A stretch of 64,000 nt of DNA. Source: Pratylenchus scribneri. Its lineage: Eukaryota > Nematoda > Chromadorea > Rhabditida > Pratylenchidae. The stretch's first letter is position 1. Every line of letters begins with the position of its first letter. The translations under genes and the position numbers were made by a program. Of this stretch, positions 31,601-45,509 are shown in pieces. The DNA is taken from contig JAQSEB010000179.1 in the NCBI GenBank assembly GCA_030063045.1, positions 558,001 to 622,000 on the forward strand, given 5' to 3'. Under the pieces are notes generated by a model that did not search any database, was not told where the DNA came from, and saw only the letters and a list, made by a program, of their open reading frames with translations.

Positions 31601-34600
31601 ATTCTTTCTTAGCTAATTTTTTGCATATTTTAGGTTCGCTTAGAAATTTTTTAGGGTTGCTTGAAAAAACATTTTTTACAATTCTTTCTTAGCTAATTTT
31701 TTGCATATTTTAGGTTCGCTTAGAAATTTTTTAGGGTTGCTTGAAAAAACATTTTTTACAATTCTTTCTTAGCTAATTTTTTGCATATTTTAGGTTCGCT
31801 TAGAAATTTTTTTGGGTTGCTTGAAAAAACATTTTTTACTATTCCAACACTAGGAATTTTTTGCATATTTTAGGTTCGCTTAGAAATTTTTTAGGGTTGC
31901 TTGAAAAAACATTTTTTACTATCCCAACACTAGGAATTTTTTGCATATTTTAGGTTCGCTTAGAAATTTTTTAGGGTTGCTTGAAAAAACATTTTTTACT
32001 ATTCCAACACTAGGAATTTTTTGCATATTTTAGGTTCGCTTAGAAATTTTTTAGGGTTGCTTGAAAAAACATTTTTTACTATCCCAACACTAGGAATTTT
32101 TTGCATATTTTAGGTTCGCTTAGAAATTTTTTAGGGTTGCTTGAAAAAACATTTTTTACTATCCCAACACTAGGAATTTTTTGCATATTTTAGGTTCGCT
32201 TAGAAATTTTTTAGGGTTGCTTGAAAAAACATTTTTTACTATCCCAACACTAGGAATTTTTTGCATATTTTAGGTTCGCTTAGAAATTTTTTAGGGTTGC
32301 TTGAAAAAACATTTTTTACAATTCTTTCTTAGCTAATTTTTTGCATATTTTAGGTTCGCTTAGAAATTTTTTAGGGTTGCTTGAAAAAACATTTTTTACA
32401 ATTCTTTCTTAGCTAATTTTTTGCATATTTTAGGTTCGCTTAGAAATTTTTTAGGGTTGCTTGAAAAAACATTTTTTACAATTCTTTCTTAGCTAATTTT
32501 TTGCATATTTTAGGTTCGCTTAGAAATTTTTTAGGGTTGCTTGAAAAAACATTTTTTACAATTCTTTCTTAGCTAATTTTTTGCATATTTTAGGTTCGCT
32601 TAGAAATTTTTTTGGGTTGCTTGAAAAAACATTTTTTACAATTCTTTCTTAGCTAATTTTTTGCATATTTTAGGTTCGCTTAGAAATTTTTTAGGGTTGC
32701 TTGAAAAAACATTTTTTACAATTCTTTCTTAGCTAATTTTTTGCATATTTTAGGTTCGCTTAGAAATTTTTTAGGGTTGCTTGAAAAAACATTTTTTACA
32801 ATTCTTTCTTAGCTAATTTTTTGCATATTTTAGGTTCGCTTAGAAATTTTTTTGGGTTGCTTGAAAAAACATTTTTTACTATCCCAACACTAGGAATTTT
32901 TTGCATATTTTAGGTTCGCTTAGAAATTTTTTAGGGTTGTTTGAAAAAACATTTTTTACAATTCTTTCTTAGCTAATTTTTTGCATATTTTAGGTTCGCT
33001 TAGAAATTTTTTTGGGTTGCTTGAAAAAACATTTTTTACTATCCCAACACTAGGAATTTTTTGCATATTTTAGGTTCGCTTAGAAATTTTTTAGGGTTGC
33101 TTGAAAAAACATTTTTTACAATTCTTTCTTAGCTAATTTTTTGCATATTTTAGGTTCGCTTAGAAATTTTTTTGGGTTGCTTGAAAAAACATTTTTTACA
33201 ATTCTTTCTTAGCTAATTTTTTGCATATTTTAGGTTCGCTTAGAAATTTTTTTGGGTTGCTTGAAAAAACATTTTTTACTATCCCAACACTGGGAATTTT
33301 TTGCATATTTTAGGTTCGCTTAGAAATTTTTTAGGGTTGCTTGAAAAAACATTTTTTACAATTCTTTCTTAGCTAATTTTTTGCATATTTTAGGTTCGCT
33401 TAGAAATTTTTTAGGGTTGCTTGAAAAAACATTTTTTACAATTCTTTCTTAGCTAATTTTTTGCATATTTTAGGTTCGCTTAGAAATTTTTTAGGGTTGC
33501 TTGAAAAAACATTTTTTACAATTCTTTCTTAGCTAATTTTTTGCATATTTTAGGTTCGCTTAGAAATTTTTTAGGGTTGCTAGAAAAAACATTTTTTACA
33601 ATTCTTTCTTAGCTAATTTTTTGCATATTTTAGGTTCGCTTAGAAATTTTTTAGGGTTGCTTGAAAAAACATTTTTTACTATCCCAACACTAGGAATTTT
33701 TTGCATATTTTAGGTTCGCTTAGAAATTTTTTAGGGTTGCTTGAAAAAACATTTTTTACAATTCTTTCTTAGCTAATTTTTTGCATATTTTAGGTTCGCT
33801 TAGAAATTTTTTTGGGTTGCTTGAAAAAACATTTTTTACAATTCTTTCTTAGCTAATTTTTTGCATATTTTAGGTTCGCTTAGAAATTTTTTTGGGTTGC
33901 TTGAAAAAACATTTTTTACTATCCCAACACTAGGAATTTTTTGCATATTTTAGGTTCGCTTAGAAATTTTTTAGGGTTGCTTGAAAAAACATTTTTTACA
34001 ATTCTTTCTTAGCTAATTTTTTGCATATTTTAGGTTCGCTTAGAAATTTTTTAGGGTTGCTTGAAAAAACATTTTTTACTATCCCAACACTAGGAATTTT
34101 TTGCATATTTTAGGTTCGCTTAGAAATTTTTTAGGGTTGCTTGAAAAAACATTTTTTACAATTCTTTCTTAGCTAATTTTTTGCATATTTTAGGTTCGCT
34201 TAGAAATTTTTTTGGGTTGCTTGAAAAAACATTTTTTACAATTCTTTCTTAGCTAATTTTTTGCATATTTTAGGTTCGCTTAGAAATTTTTTTGGGTTGC
34301 TTGAAAAAACATTTTTTACAATTCTTTCTTAGCTAATTTTTTGCATATTTTAGGTTCGCTTAGAAATTTTTTAGGGTTGCTTGAAAAAACATTTTTTACT
34401 ATCCCAACACTAGGAATTTTTTGCATATTTTAGGTTCGCTTAGAAATTTTTTAGGGTTGCTTGAAAAAACATTTTTTACTATCCCAACACTAGGAATTTT
34501 TTGCATATTTTAGGTTCGCTTAGAAATTTTTTAGGGTTGCTTGAAAAAACATTTTTTACAATTCTTTCTTAGCTAATTTTTTGCATATTTTAGGTTCGCT

Positions 34601-37600
34601 TAGAAATTTTTTTGGGTTGCTTGAAAAAACATTTTTTACTATCCCAACACTAGGAATTTTTTGCATATTTTAGGTTCGCTTAGAAATTTTTTAGGGTTGC
34701 TTGAAAAAACATTTTTTACAATTCTTTCTTAGCTAATTTTTTGCATATTTTAGGTTCGCTTAGAAATTTTTTAGGGTTGCTTGAAAAAACATTTTTTACA
34801 ATTCTTTCTTAGCTAATTTTTTGCATATTTTAGGTTCGCTTAGAAATTTTTTAGGGTTGCTTGAAAAAACATTTTTTACAATTCTTTCTTAGCTAATTTT
34901 TTGCATATTTTAGGTTCGCTTAGAAATTTTTTAGGGTTGCTTGAAAAAACATTTTTTACTTTCCCAACACTAGGAATTTTTTGCATATTTTAGGTTCGCT
35001 TAGAAATTTTTTAGGGTTGCTTGAAAAAACATTTTTTACTATCCCAACACTAGGAATTTTTTGCATATTTTAGGTTCGCTTAGAAATTTTTTAGGGTTGC
35101 TTGAAAAAACATTTTTTACTATCCCAACACTAGGAATTTTTTGCATATTTTAGGTTCGCTTAGAAATTTTTTAGGGTTGCTTGAAAAAACATTTTTTACA
35201 ATTCTTTCTTAGCTAATTTTTTGCATATTTTAGGTTCGCTTAGAAATTTTTTAGGGTTGCTTGAAAAAACATTTTTTACAATTCTTTCTTAGCTAATTTT
35301 TTGCATATTTTAGGTTCGCTTAGAAATTTTTTAGGGTTGCTTGAAAAAACATTTTTTACAATTCTTTCTTAGCTAATTTTTTGCATATTTTAGGTTCGCT
35401 TAGAAATTTTTTAGGGTTGCTTGAAAAAACATTTTTTACAATTCTTTCTTAGCTAATTTTTTGCATATTTTAGGTTCGCTTAGAAATTTTTTAGGGTTGC
35501 TTGAAAAAACATTTTTTACAATTCTTTCTTAGCTAATTTTTTGCATATTTTAGGTTCGCTTAGAAATTTTTTAGGGTTGCTTGAAAAAACATTTTTTACT
35601 ATCCCAACACTAGGAATTTTTTGCATATTTTAGGTTCGCTTAGAAATTTTTTAGGGTTGCTTGAAAAAACATTTTTTACTATCCCAACACTAGGAATTTT
35701 TTGCATATTTTAGGTTCGCTTAGAAATTTTTTAGGGTTGCTTGAAAAAACATTTTTTACAATTCTTTCTTAGCTAATTTTTTGCATATTTTAGGTTCGCT
35801 TAGAAATTTTTTAGGGTTGCTTGAAAAAACATTTTTTACAATTCTTTCTTAGCTAATTTTTTGCATATTTTAGGTTCGCTTAGAAATTTTTTAGGGTTGC
35901 TTGAAAAAACATTTTTTACAATTCTTTCTTAGCTAATTTTTTGCATATTTTAGGTTCGCTTAGAAATTTTTTAGGGTTGCTTGAAAAAACATTTTTTACA
36001 ATTCTTTCTTAGCTAATTTTTTGCATATTTTAGGTTCGCTTAGAAATTTTTTAGGGTTGCTTGAAAAAACATTTTTTACAATTCTTTCTTAGCTAATTTT
36101 TTGCATATTTTAGGTTCGCTTAGAAATTTTTTAGGGTTGCTTGAAAAAACATTTTTTACAATTCTTTCTTAGCTAATTTTTTGCATATTTTAGGTTCGCT
36201 TAGAAATTTTTTAGGGTTGCTTGAAAAAACATTTTTTACAATTCTTTCTTAGCTAATTTTTTGCATATTTTAGGTTCGCTTAGAAATTTTTTAGGGTTGC
36301 TTGAAAAAACATTTTTTACTATCCCAACACTAGGAATTTTTTGCATATTTTAGGTTCGCTTAGAAATTTTTTAGGGTTGCTTGAAAAAACATTTTTTACT
36401 ATCCCAACACTAGGAATTTTTTGCATATTTTAGGTTCGCTTAGAAATTTTTTAGGGTTGCTTGAAAAAACATTTTTTACAATTCTTTCTTAGCTAATTTT
36501 TTGCATATTTTAGGTTCGCTTAGAAATTTTTTTGGGTTGCTTGAAAAAACATTTTTTACTATCCCAACACTAGGAATTTTTTGCATATTTTAGGTTCGCT
36601 TAGAAATTTTTTAGGGTTGCTTGAAAAAACATTTTTTACAATTCTTTCTTAGCTAATTTTTTGCATATTTTAGGTTCGCTTAGAAATTTTTTAGGGTTGC
36701 TTGAAAAAACATTTTTTACAATTCTTTCTTAGCTAATTTTTTGCATATTTTAGGTTCGCTTAGAAATTTTTTAGGGTTGCTTGAAAAAACATTTTTTACA
36801 ATTCTTTCTTAGCTAATTTTTTGCATATTTTAGGTTCGCTTAGAAATTTTTTAGGGTTGCTTGAAAAAACATTTTTTACAATTCTTTCTTAGCTAATTTT
36901 TTGCATATTTTAGGTTCGCTTAGAAATTTTTTAGGGTTGCTTGAAAAAACATTTTTTACAATTCTTTCTTAGCTAATTTTTTGCATATTTTAGGTTCGCT
37001 TAGAAATTTTTTAGGGTTGCTTGAAAAAACATTTTTTACTATCCCAACACTAGGAATTTTTTGCATATTTTAGGTTCGCTTAGAAATTTTTTAGGGTTGC
37101 TTGAAAAAACATTTTTTACTATCCCAACACTAGGAATTTTTTGCATATTTTAGGTTCGCTTAGAAATTTTTTAGGGTTGCTTGAAAAAACATTTTTTACA
37201 ATTCTTTCTTAGCTAATTTTTTGCATATTTTAGGTTCGCTTAGAAATTTTTTAGGGTTGCTTGAAAAAACATTTTTTACAATTCTTTCTTAGCTAATTTT
37301 TTGCATATTTTAGGTTCGCTTAGAAATTTTTTAGGGTTGCTTGAAAAAACATTTTTTACTATCCCAACACTAGGAATTTTTTGCATATTTTAGGTTCGCT
37401 TAGAAATTTTTTAGGGTTGCTTGAAAAAACATTTTTTACTATCCCAACACTAGGAATTTTTTGCATATTTTAGGTTCGCTTAGAAATTTTTTAGGGTTGC
37501 TTGAAAAAACATTTTTTACTATCCCAACACTAGGAATTTTTTGCATATTTTAGGTTCGCTTAGAAATTTTTTTGGGTTGCTTGAAAAAACATTTTTTACA

Positions 37601-38310
37601 ATTCTTTCTTAGCTAATTTTTTGCATATTTTAGGTTCGCTTAGAAATTTTTTAGGGTTGCTTGAAAAAACATTTTTTACTATCCCAACACTAGGAATTTT
37701 TTGCATATTTTAGGTTCGCTTAGAAATTTTTTAGGGTTGCTTGAAAAAACATTTTTTACTATCCCAACACTAGGAATTTTTTGCATATTTTAGGTTCGCT
37801 TAGAAATTTTTTAGGGTTGCTTGAAAAAACATTTTTTACAATTCTTTCTTAGCTAATTTTTTGCATATTTTAGGTTCGCTTAGAAATTTTTTAGGGTTGC
37901 TTGAAAAAACATTTTTTACTATCCCAACACTAGGAATTTTTTGCATATTTTAGGTTCGCTTAGAAATTTTTTAGGGTTGCTTGAAAAAACATTTTTTACA
38001 ATTCTTTCTTAGCTAATTTTTTGCATATTTTAGGTTCGCTTAGAAATTTTTTAGGGTTGCTTGAAAAAACATTTTTTACTATCCCAACACTAGGAATTTT
38101 TTGCATATTTTAGGTTCGCTTAGAAATTTTTTTGGGTTGCTTGAAAAAACATTTTTTACAATTCTTTCTTAGCTAATTTTTTGCATATTTTAGGTTCGCT
38201 TAGAAATTTTTTAGGGTTGCTTGAAAAAACATTTTTTACAATTCTTTCTTAGCTAATTTTTTGCATATTTTAGGTTCGCTTAGAAATTTTTTAGGGTTGC
38301 TTGAAAAAAC

Positions 38311-41300
38311 ATTTTTATAATTCCAACACTAGGAATTTTTTGCATATTTTAGGTTCGCTTAGAAATTTTTTAGGGTTGCTTGAAAAAACATTTTTTACTA
38401 TCCCAACACTAGGAATTTTTTGCATATTTTAGGTTCGCTTAGAAATTTTTTTGGTTGCTTGAAAAAACATTTTTTACTATCCCAACACTAGGAATTTTTT
38501 GCATATTTTAGGTTCGCTTAGAAATTTTTTAGGGTTGCTTGAAAAAACATTTTTTACAATTCTTTCTTAGCTAATTTTTTGCATATTTTAGGTTCGCTTA
38601 GAAATTTTTTTGGGTTGCTTGAAAAAACATTTTTTACAATTCTTTCTTAGCTAATTTTTTGCATATTTTAGGTTCGCTTAGAAATTTTTTTGGGTTGCTT
38701 GAAAAAACATTTTTTACTATCCCAACACTAGGAATTTTTTGCATATTTTAGGTTCGCTTAGAAATTTTTTAGGGTTGCTTGAAAAAACATTTTTTACAAT
38801 TCTTTCTTAGCTAATTTTTTGCATATTTTAGGTTCGCTTAGAAATTTTTTAGGGTTGCTTGAAAAAACATTTTTTACAATTCTTTCTTAGCTAATTTTTT
38901 GCATATTTTAGGTTCGCTTAGAAATTTTTTTGGGTTGCTTGAAAAACCATTTTTTACAATTCTTTCTTAGCTAATTTTTTGCATATTTTAGGTTCGCTTA
39001 GAAATTTTTTTGGGTTGCTTGAAAAAACATTTTTTACTATCCCAACACTAGGAATTTTTTGCATATTTTAGGTTCGCTTAGAAATTTTTTAGGGTTGCTT
39101 GAAAAAACATTTTTTACTATCCCAACACTAGGAATTTTTTGCATATTTTAGGTTCGCTTAGAAATTTTTTAGGGTTGCTTGAAAAAACATTTTTTACTAT
39201 CCCAACACTAGGAATTTTTTGCATATTTTAGGTTCGCTTAGAAATTTTTTAGGGTTGCTTGAAAAAACATTTTTTACTATCCCAACACTAGGAATTTTTT
39301 GCATATTTTAGGTTCGCTTAGAAATTTTTTAGGGTTGCTTGAAAAAACATTTTTTACAATTCTTTCTTAGCTATTTTTTTGCATATTTTAGGTTCGCTTA
39401 GAAATTTTTTAGGGTTGCTTGAAAAAACATTTTTTACAATTCTTTCTTAGCTAATTTTTTGCATATTTTAGGTTCGCTTAGAAATTTTTTTGGGTTACTT
39501 GAAAAAACATTTTTTACAATTCTTTCTTAGCTAATTTTTTGCATATTTTAGGTTCGCTTAGAAATTTTTTTGGGTTGCTTGAAAAAACATTTTTTACAAT
39601 TCTTTCTTAGCTAATTTTTTGCATATTTTAGGTTCGCTTAGAAATTTTTTTGGGTTGCTTGAAAAAACATTTTTTACTATCCCAACACTAGGAATTTTTT
39701 GCATATTTTAGGTTCGCTTAGAAATTTTTTTGGGTTGCTTGAAAAAACATTTTTTACTATCCCAACACTAGGAATTTTTTGCATATTTTAGGTTCGCTTA
39801 GAAATTTTTTAGGGTTGCTTGAAAAAACATTTTTTACTATCCCAACACTAGGAATTTTTTGCATATTTTAGGTTCGCTTAGAAATTTTTTTGGGTTGCTT
39901 GAAAAAACATTTTTTACTATCCCAACACTAGGAATTTTTTGCATATTTTAGGTTCGCTTAGAAATTTTTTTGGGTTGCTTGAAAAAACATTTTTTACAAT
40001 TCTTTCTTAGCTAATTTTTTGCATATTTTAGGTTCGCTTAGAAATTTTTTTGGGTTGCTTGAAAAAACATTTTTTACTATCCCAACACTAGGAATTTTTT
40101 GCATATTTTAGGTTCGCTTAGAAATTTTTTTGGGTTGCTTGAAAAAACATTTTTTACAATTCTTTCTTAGCTAATTTTTTGCATATTTTAGGTTCGCTTA
40201 GAAATTTTTTTGGGTTGCTTGAAAAAACATTTTTTACTATCCCAACACTAGGAATTTTTTGCATATTTTAGGTTCGCTTAGAAATTTTTTTGGGTTGCTT
40301 GAAAAAACATTTTTTACTATCCCAACACTAGGAATTTTTTGCATATTTTAGGTTCGCTTAGAAATTTTTTAGGGTTGCTTGAAAAAACATTTTTTACTAT
40401 CCCAACACTAGGAATTTTTTGCATATTTTAGGTTCGCTTAGAAATTTTTTTGGGTTGCTTGAAAAAACATTTTTTACTATCCCAACACTAGGAATTTTTT
40501 GCATATTTTAGGTTCGCTTAGAAATTTTTTAGGGTTGCTTGAAAAAACATTTTTTACTATCCCAACACTAGGAATTTTTTGCATATTTTAGGTTCGCTTA
40601 GAAATTTTTTTGGGTTGCTTGAAAAAACATTTTTTACAATTCTTTCTTAGCTAATTTTTTGCATATTTTAGGTTCGCTTAGAAATTTTTTTGGGTTGCTT
40701 GAAAAAACATTTTTTACTATCCCAACACTAGGAATTTTTTGCATATTTTAGGTTCGCTTAGAAATTTTTTAGGGTTGCTTGAAAAAACATTTTTTACAAT
40801 TCTTTCTTAGCTAATTTTTTGCATATTTTAGGTTCGCTTAGAAATTTTTTAGGGTTGCTTGAAAAAACATTTTTTACTATCCCAACACTAGGAATTTTTT
40901 GCATATTTTAGGTTCGCTTAGAAATTTTTTAGGGTTGCTTGAAAAAACATTTTTTACTATCCCAACACTAGGAATTTTTTGCATATTTTAGGTTCGCTTA
41001 GAAATTTTTTTGGGTTGCTTGAAAAAACATTTTTTACTATCCCAACACTAGGAATTTTTTGCATATTTTAGGTTCGCTTAGAAATTTTTTTGGGTTGCTT
41101 GAAAAAACATTTTTTACTATCCCAACACTAGGAATTTTTTGCATATTTTAGGTTCGCTTAGAAATTTTTTTGGGTTGCTTGAAAAAACATTTTTTACAAT
41201 TCTTTCTTAGCTAATTTTTTGCATATTTTAGGTTCGCTTAGAAATTTTTTTGGGTTGCTTGAAAAAACATTTTTTACAATTCTTTCTTAGCTAATTTTTT

Positions 41301-44300
41301 GCATATTTTAGGTTCGCTTAGAAATTTTTTTGGGTTGCTTGAAAAAACATTTTTTACTATCCCAACACTAGAAATTTTTTGCATATTTTAGGTTCGCTTA
41401 GAAATTTTTTAGGGTTGCTTGAAAAAACATTTTTTACTATCCCAACACTAGGAATTTTTTGCATATTTTAGGTTCGCTTAGAAATTTTTTTGGGTTGCTT
41501 GAAAAAACATTTTTTACAATTCTTTCTTAGCTAATTTTTTGCATATTTTAGGTTCGCTTAGAAATTTTTTTGGGTTGCTTGAAAAAACATTTTTTACTAT
41601 CCCAACACTAGGAATTTTTTGCATATTTTAGGTTCGCTTAGAAATTTTTTTGGGTTGCTTGAAAAAACATTTTTTACTATCCCAACACTAGGAATTTTTT
41701 GCATATTTTAGGTTCGCTTAGAAATTTTTTTGGGTTGCTTGAAAAAACATTTTTTACTATCCCAACACTAGGAATTTTTTGCATATTTTAGGTTCGCTTA
41801 GAAATTTTTTAGGGTTGCTTGAAAAAACATTTTTTACTATCCCAACACTAGGAATTTTTTGCATATTTTAGGTTCGCTTAGAAATTTTTTAGGGTTGCTT
41901 GAAAAAACATTTTTTACTATCCCAACACTAGGAATTTTTTGCATATTTTAGGTTCGCTTAGAAATTTTTTTGGGTTGCTTGAAAAAACATTTTTTACTAT
42001 CCCAACACTAGGAATTTTTTGCATATTTTAGGTTCGCTTAGAAATTTTTTTGGGTTGCTTGAAAAAACATTTTTTACAATTCTTTCTTAGCTAATTTTTT
42101 GCATATTTTAGGTTCGCTTAGAAATTTTTTTGGGTTGCTTGAAAAAACATTTTTTACTATCCCAACACTAGGAATTTTTTGCATATTTTAGGTTCGCTTA
42201 GAAATTTTTTTGGGTTGCTTGAAAAAACATTTTTTACAATTCTTTCTTAGCTAATTTTTTGCATATTTTAGGTTCGCTTAGAAATTTTTTTGGGTTGCTT
42301 GAAAAAACATTTTTTACTATCCCAACACTAGGAATTTTTTGCATATTTTAGGTTCGCTTAGAAATTTTTTTGGGTTGCTTGAAAAAACATTTTTTACTAT
42401 CCCAACACTAGGAATTTTTTGCATATTTTAGGTTCGCTTAGAAATTTTTTAGGGTTGCTTGAAAAAACATTTTTTACTATCCCAACACTAGGAATTTTTT
42501 GCATATTTTAGGTTCGCTTAGAAATTTTTTTGGGTTGCTTGAAAAAACATTTTTTACTATCCCAACACTAGGAATTTTTTGCATATTTTAGGTTCGCTTA
42601 GAAATTTTTTAGGGTTGCTTGAAAAAACATTTTTTACTATCCCAACACTAGGAATTTTTTGCATATTTTAGGTTCGCTTAGAAATTTTTTTGGGTTGCTT
42701 GAAAAAACATTTTTTACAATTCTTTCTTAGCTAATTTTTTGCATATTTTAGGTTCGCTTAGAAATTTTTTTGGGTTGCTTGAAAAAACATTTTTTACTAT
42801 CCCAACACTAGGAATTTTTTGCATATTTTAGGTTCGCTTAGAAATTTTTTAGGGTTGCTTGAAAAAACATTTTTTACAATTCTTTCTTAGCTAATTTTTT
42901 GCATATTTTAGGTTCGCTTAGAAATTTTTTAGGGTTGCTTGAAAAAACATTTTTTACTATCCCAACACTAGGAATTTTTTGCATATTTTAGGTTCGCTTA
43001 GAAATTTTTTAGGGTTGCTTGAAAAAACATTTTTTACTATCCCAACACTAGGAATTTTTTGCATATTTTAGGTTCGCTTAGAAATTTTTTTGGGTTGCTT
43101 GAAAAAACATTTTTTACTATCCCAACACTAGGAATTTTTTGCATATTTTAGGTTCGCTTAGAAATTTTTTTGGGTTGCTTGAAAAAACATTTTTTACTAT
43201 CCCAACACTAGGAATTTTTTGCATATTTTAGGTTCGCTTAGAAATTTTTTTGGGTTGCTTGAAAAAACATTTTTTACAATTCTTTCTTAGCTAATTTTTT
43301 GCATATTTTAGGTTCGCTTAGAAATTTTTTTGGGTTGCTTGAAAAAACATTTTTTACAATTCTTTCTTAGCTAATTTTTTGCATATTTTAGGTTCGCTTA
43401 GAAATTTTTTTGGGTTGCTTGAAAAAACATTTTTTACTATCCCAACACTAGAAATTTTTTGCATATTTTAGGTTCGCTTAGAAATTTTTTAGGGTTGCTT
43501 GAAAAAACATTTTTTACTATCCCAACACTAGGAATTTTTTGCATATTTTAGGTTCGCTTAGAAATTTTTTTGGGTTGCTTGAAAAAACATTTTTTACAAT
43601 TCTTTCTTAGCTAATTTTTTGCATATTTTAGGTTCGCTTAGAAATTTTTTTGGGTTGCTTGAAAAAACATTTTTTACTATCCCAACACTAGGAATTTTTT
43701 GCATATTTTAGGTTCGCTTAGAAATTTTTTTGGGTTGCTTGAAAAAACATTTTTTACTATCCCAACACTAGGAATTTTTTGCATATTTTAGGTTCGCTTA
43801 GAAATTTTTTTGGGTTGCTTGAAAAAACATTTTTTACAATTCTTTCTTAGCTAATTTTTTGCATATTTTAGGTTCGCTTAGAAATTTTTTAGGGTTGCTT
43901 GAAAAAACATTTTTTACAATTCTTTCTTAGCTAATTTTTTGCATATTTTAGGTTCGCTTAGAAATTTTTTAGGGTTGCTTGAAAAAACATTTTTTACAAT
44001 TCTTTCTTAGCTAATTTTTTTGCATATTTTAGGTTCGCTTAGAAATTTTTTAGGGTTGCTTGAAAAAACATTTTTTACAATTCTTTCTTAGCTAATTTTT
44101 TGCATATTTTAGGTTCGCTTAGAAATTTTTTAGGGTTGCTTGAAAAAACATTTTTTACAATTCTTTCTTAGCTAATTTTTTGCATATTTTAGGTTCGCTT
44201 AGAAATTTTTTAGGGTTGCTTGAAAAAACATTTTTTACTATCCCAACACTAGGAATTTTTTGCATATTTTAGGTTCGCTTAGAAATTTTTTAGGGTTGCT

Positions 44301-45509
44301 TGAAAAAACATTTTTTACTATCCCAACACTAGGAATTTTTTGCATATTTTAGGTTCGCTTAGAAATTTTTTAGGGTTGCTTGAAAAAACATTTTTTACAA
44401 TTCTTTCTTAGCTAATTTTTTGCATATTTTAGGTTCGCTTAGAAATTTTTTAGGGTTGCTTGAAAAAACATTTTTTACAATTCTTTCTTAGCTAATTTTT
44501 TGCATATTTTAGGTTCGCTTAGAAATTTTTTAGGGTTGCTTGAAAAAACATTTTTTACTATCCCAACACTAGGAATTTTTTGCATATTTTAGGTTCGCTT
44601 AGAAATTTTTTAGGGTTGCTTGAAAAAACATTTTTTACTATCCCAACACTAGGAATTTTTTGCATATTTTAGGTTCGCTTAGAAATTTTTTAGGGTTGCT
44701 TGAAAAAACATTTTTTACTATCCCAACACTAGGAATTTTTTGCATATTTTAGGTTCGCTTAGAAATTTTTTTGGGTTGCTTGAAAAAACATTTTTTACAA
44801 TTCTTTCTTAGCTAATTTTTTGCATATTTTAGGTTCGCTTAGAAATTTTTTAGGGTTGCTTGAAAAAACATTTTTTACTATCCCAACACTAGGAATTTTT
44901 TGCATATTTTAGGTTCGCTTAGAAATTTTTTAGGGTTGCTTGAAAAAACATTTTTTACTATCCCAACACTAGGAATTTTTTGCATATTTTAGGTTCGCTT
45001 AGAAATTTTTTAGGGTTGCTTGAAAAAACATTTTTTACAATTCTTTCTTAGCTAATTTTTTGCATATTTTAGGTTCGCTTAGAAATTTTTTAGGGTTGCT
45101 TGAAAAAACATTTTTTACTATCCCAACACTAGGAATTTTTTGCATATTTTAGGTTCGCTTAGAAATTTTTTAGGGTTGCTTGAAAAAACATTTTTTACAA
45201 TTCTTTCTTAGCTAATTTTTTGCATATTTTAGGTTCGCTTAGAAATTTTTTAGGGTTGCTTGAAAAAACATTTTTTACTATCCCAACACTAGGAATTTTT
45301 TGCATATTTTAGGTTCGCTTAGAAATTTTTTTGGGTTGCTTGAAAAAACATTTTTTACAATTCTTTCTTAGCTAATTTTTTGCATATTTTAGGTTCGCTT
45401 AGAAATTTTTTAGGGTTGCTTGAAAAAACATTTTTTACAATTCTTTCTTAGCTAATTTTTTGCATATTTTAGGTTCGCTTAGAAATTTTTTAGGGTTGCT
45501 TGAAAAAAC
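38311..45509. repeat. Higher-order repeat block R1 (7,199 bp)
   Basis: Defined by rare marker ATTTTTATAATTCCAACAC at 38311 and again at 45510. In the same order after each marker come a two-G deletion (TTTTTTTGGTTGCTTG), GAAAAACCATTTT (38941), CTATTTTTTTGC (39371) and GGGTTACTTG (39491). CACTAGAAATTT occurs twice (41365 and 43445, 2,080 bp apart), and an extra T appears near 44017. Similarity at the same 7.2-kb offset also extends to the left of 38311. Confidence 0.85.
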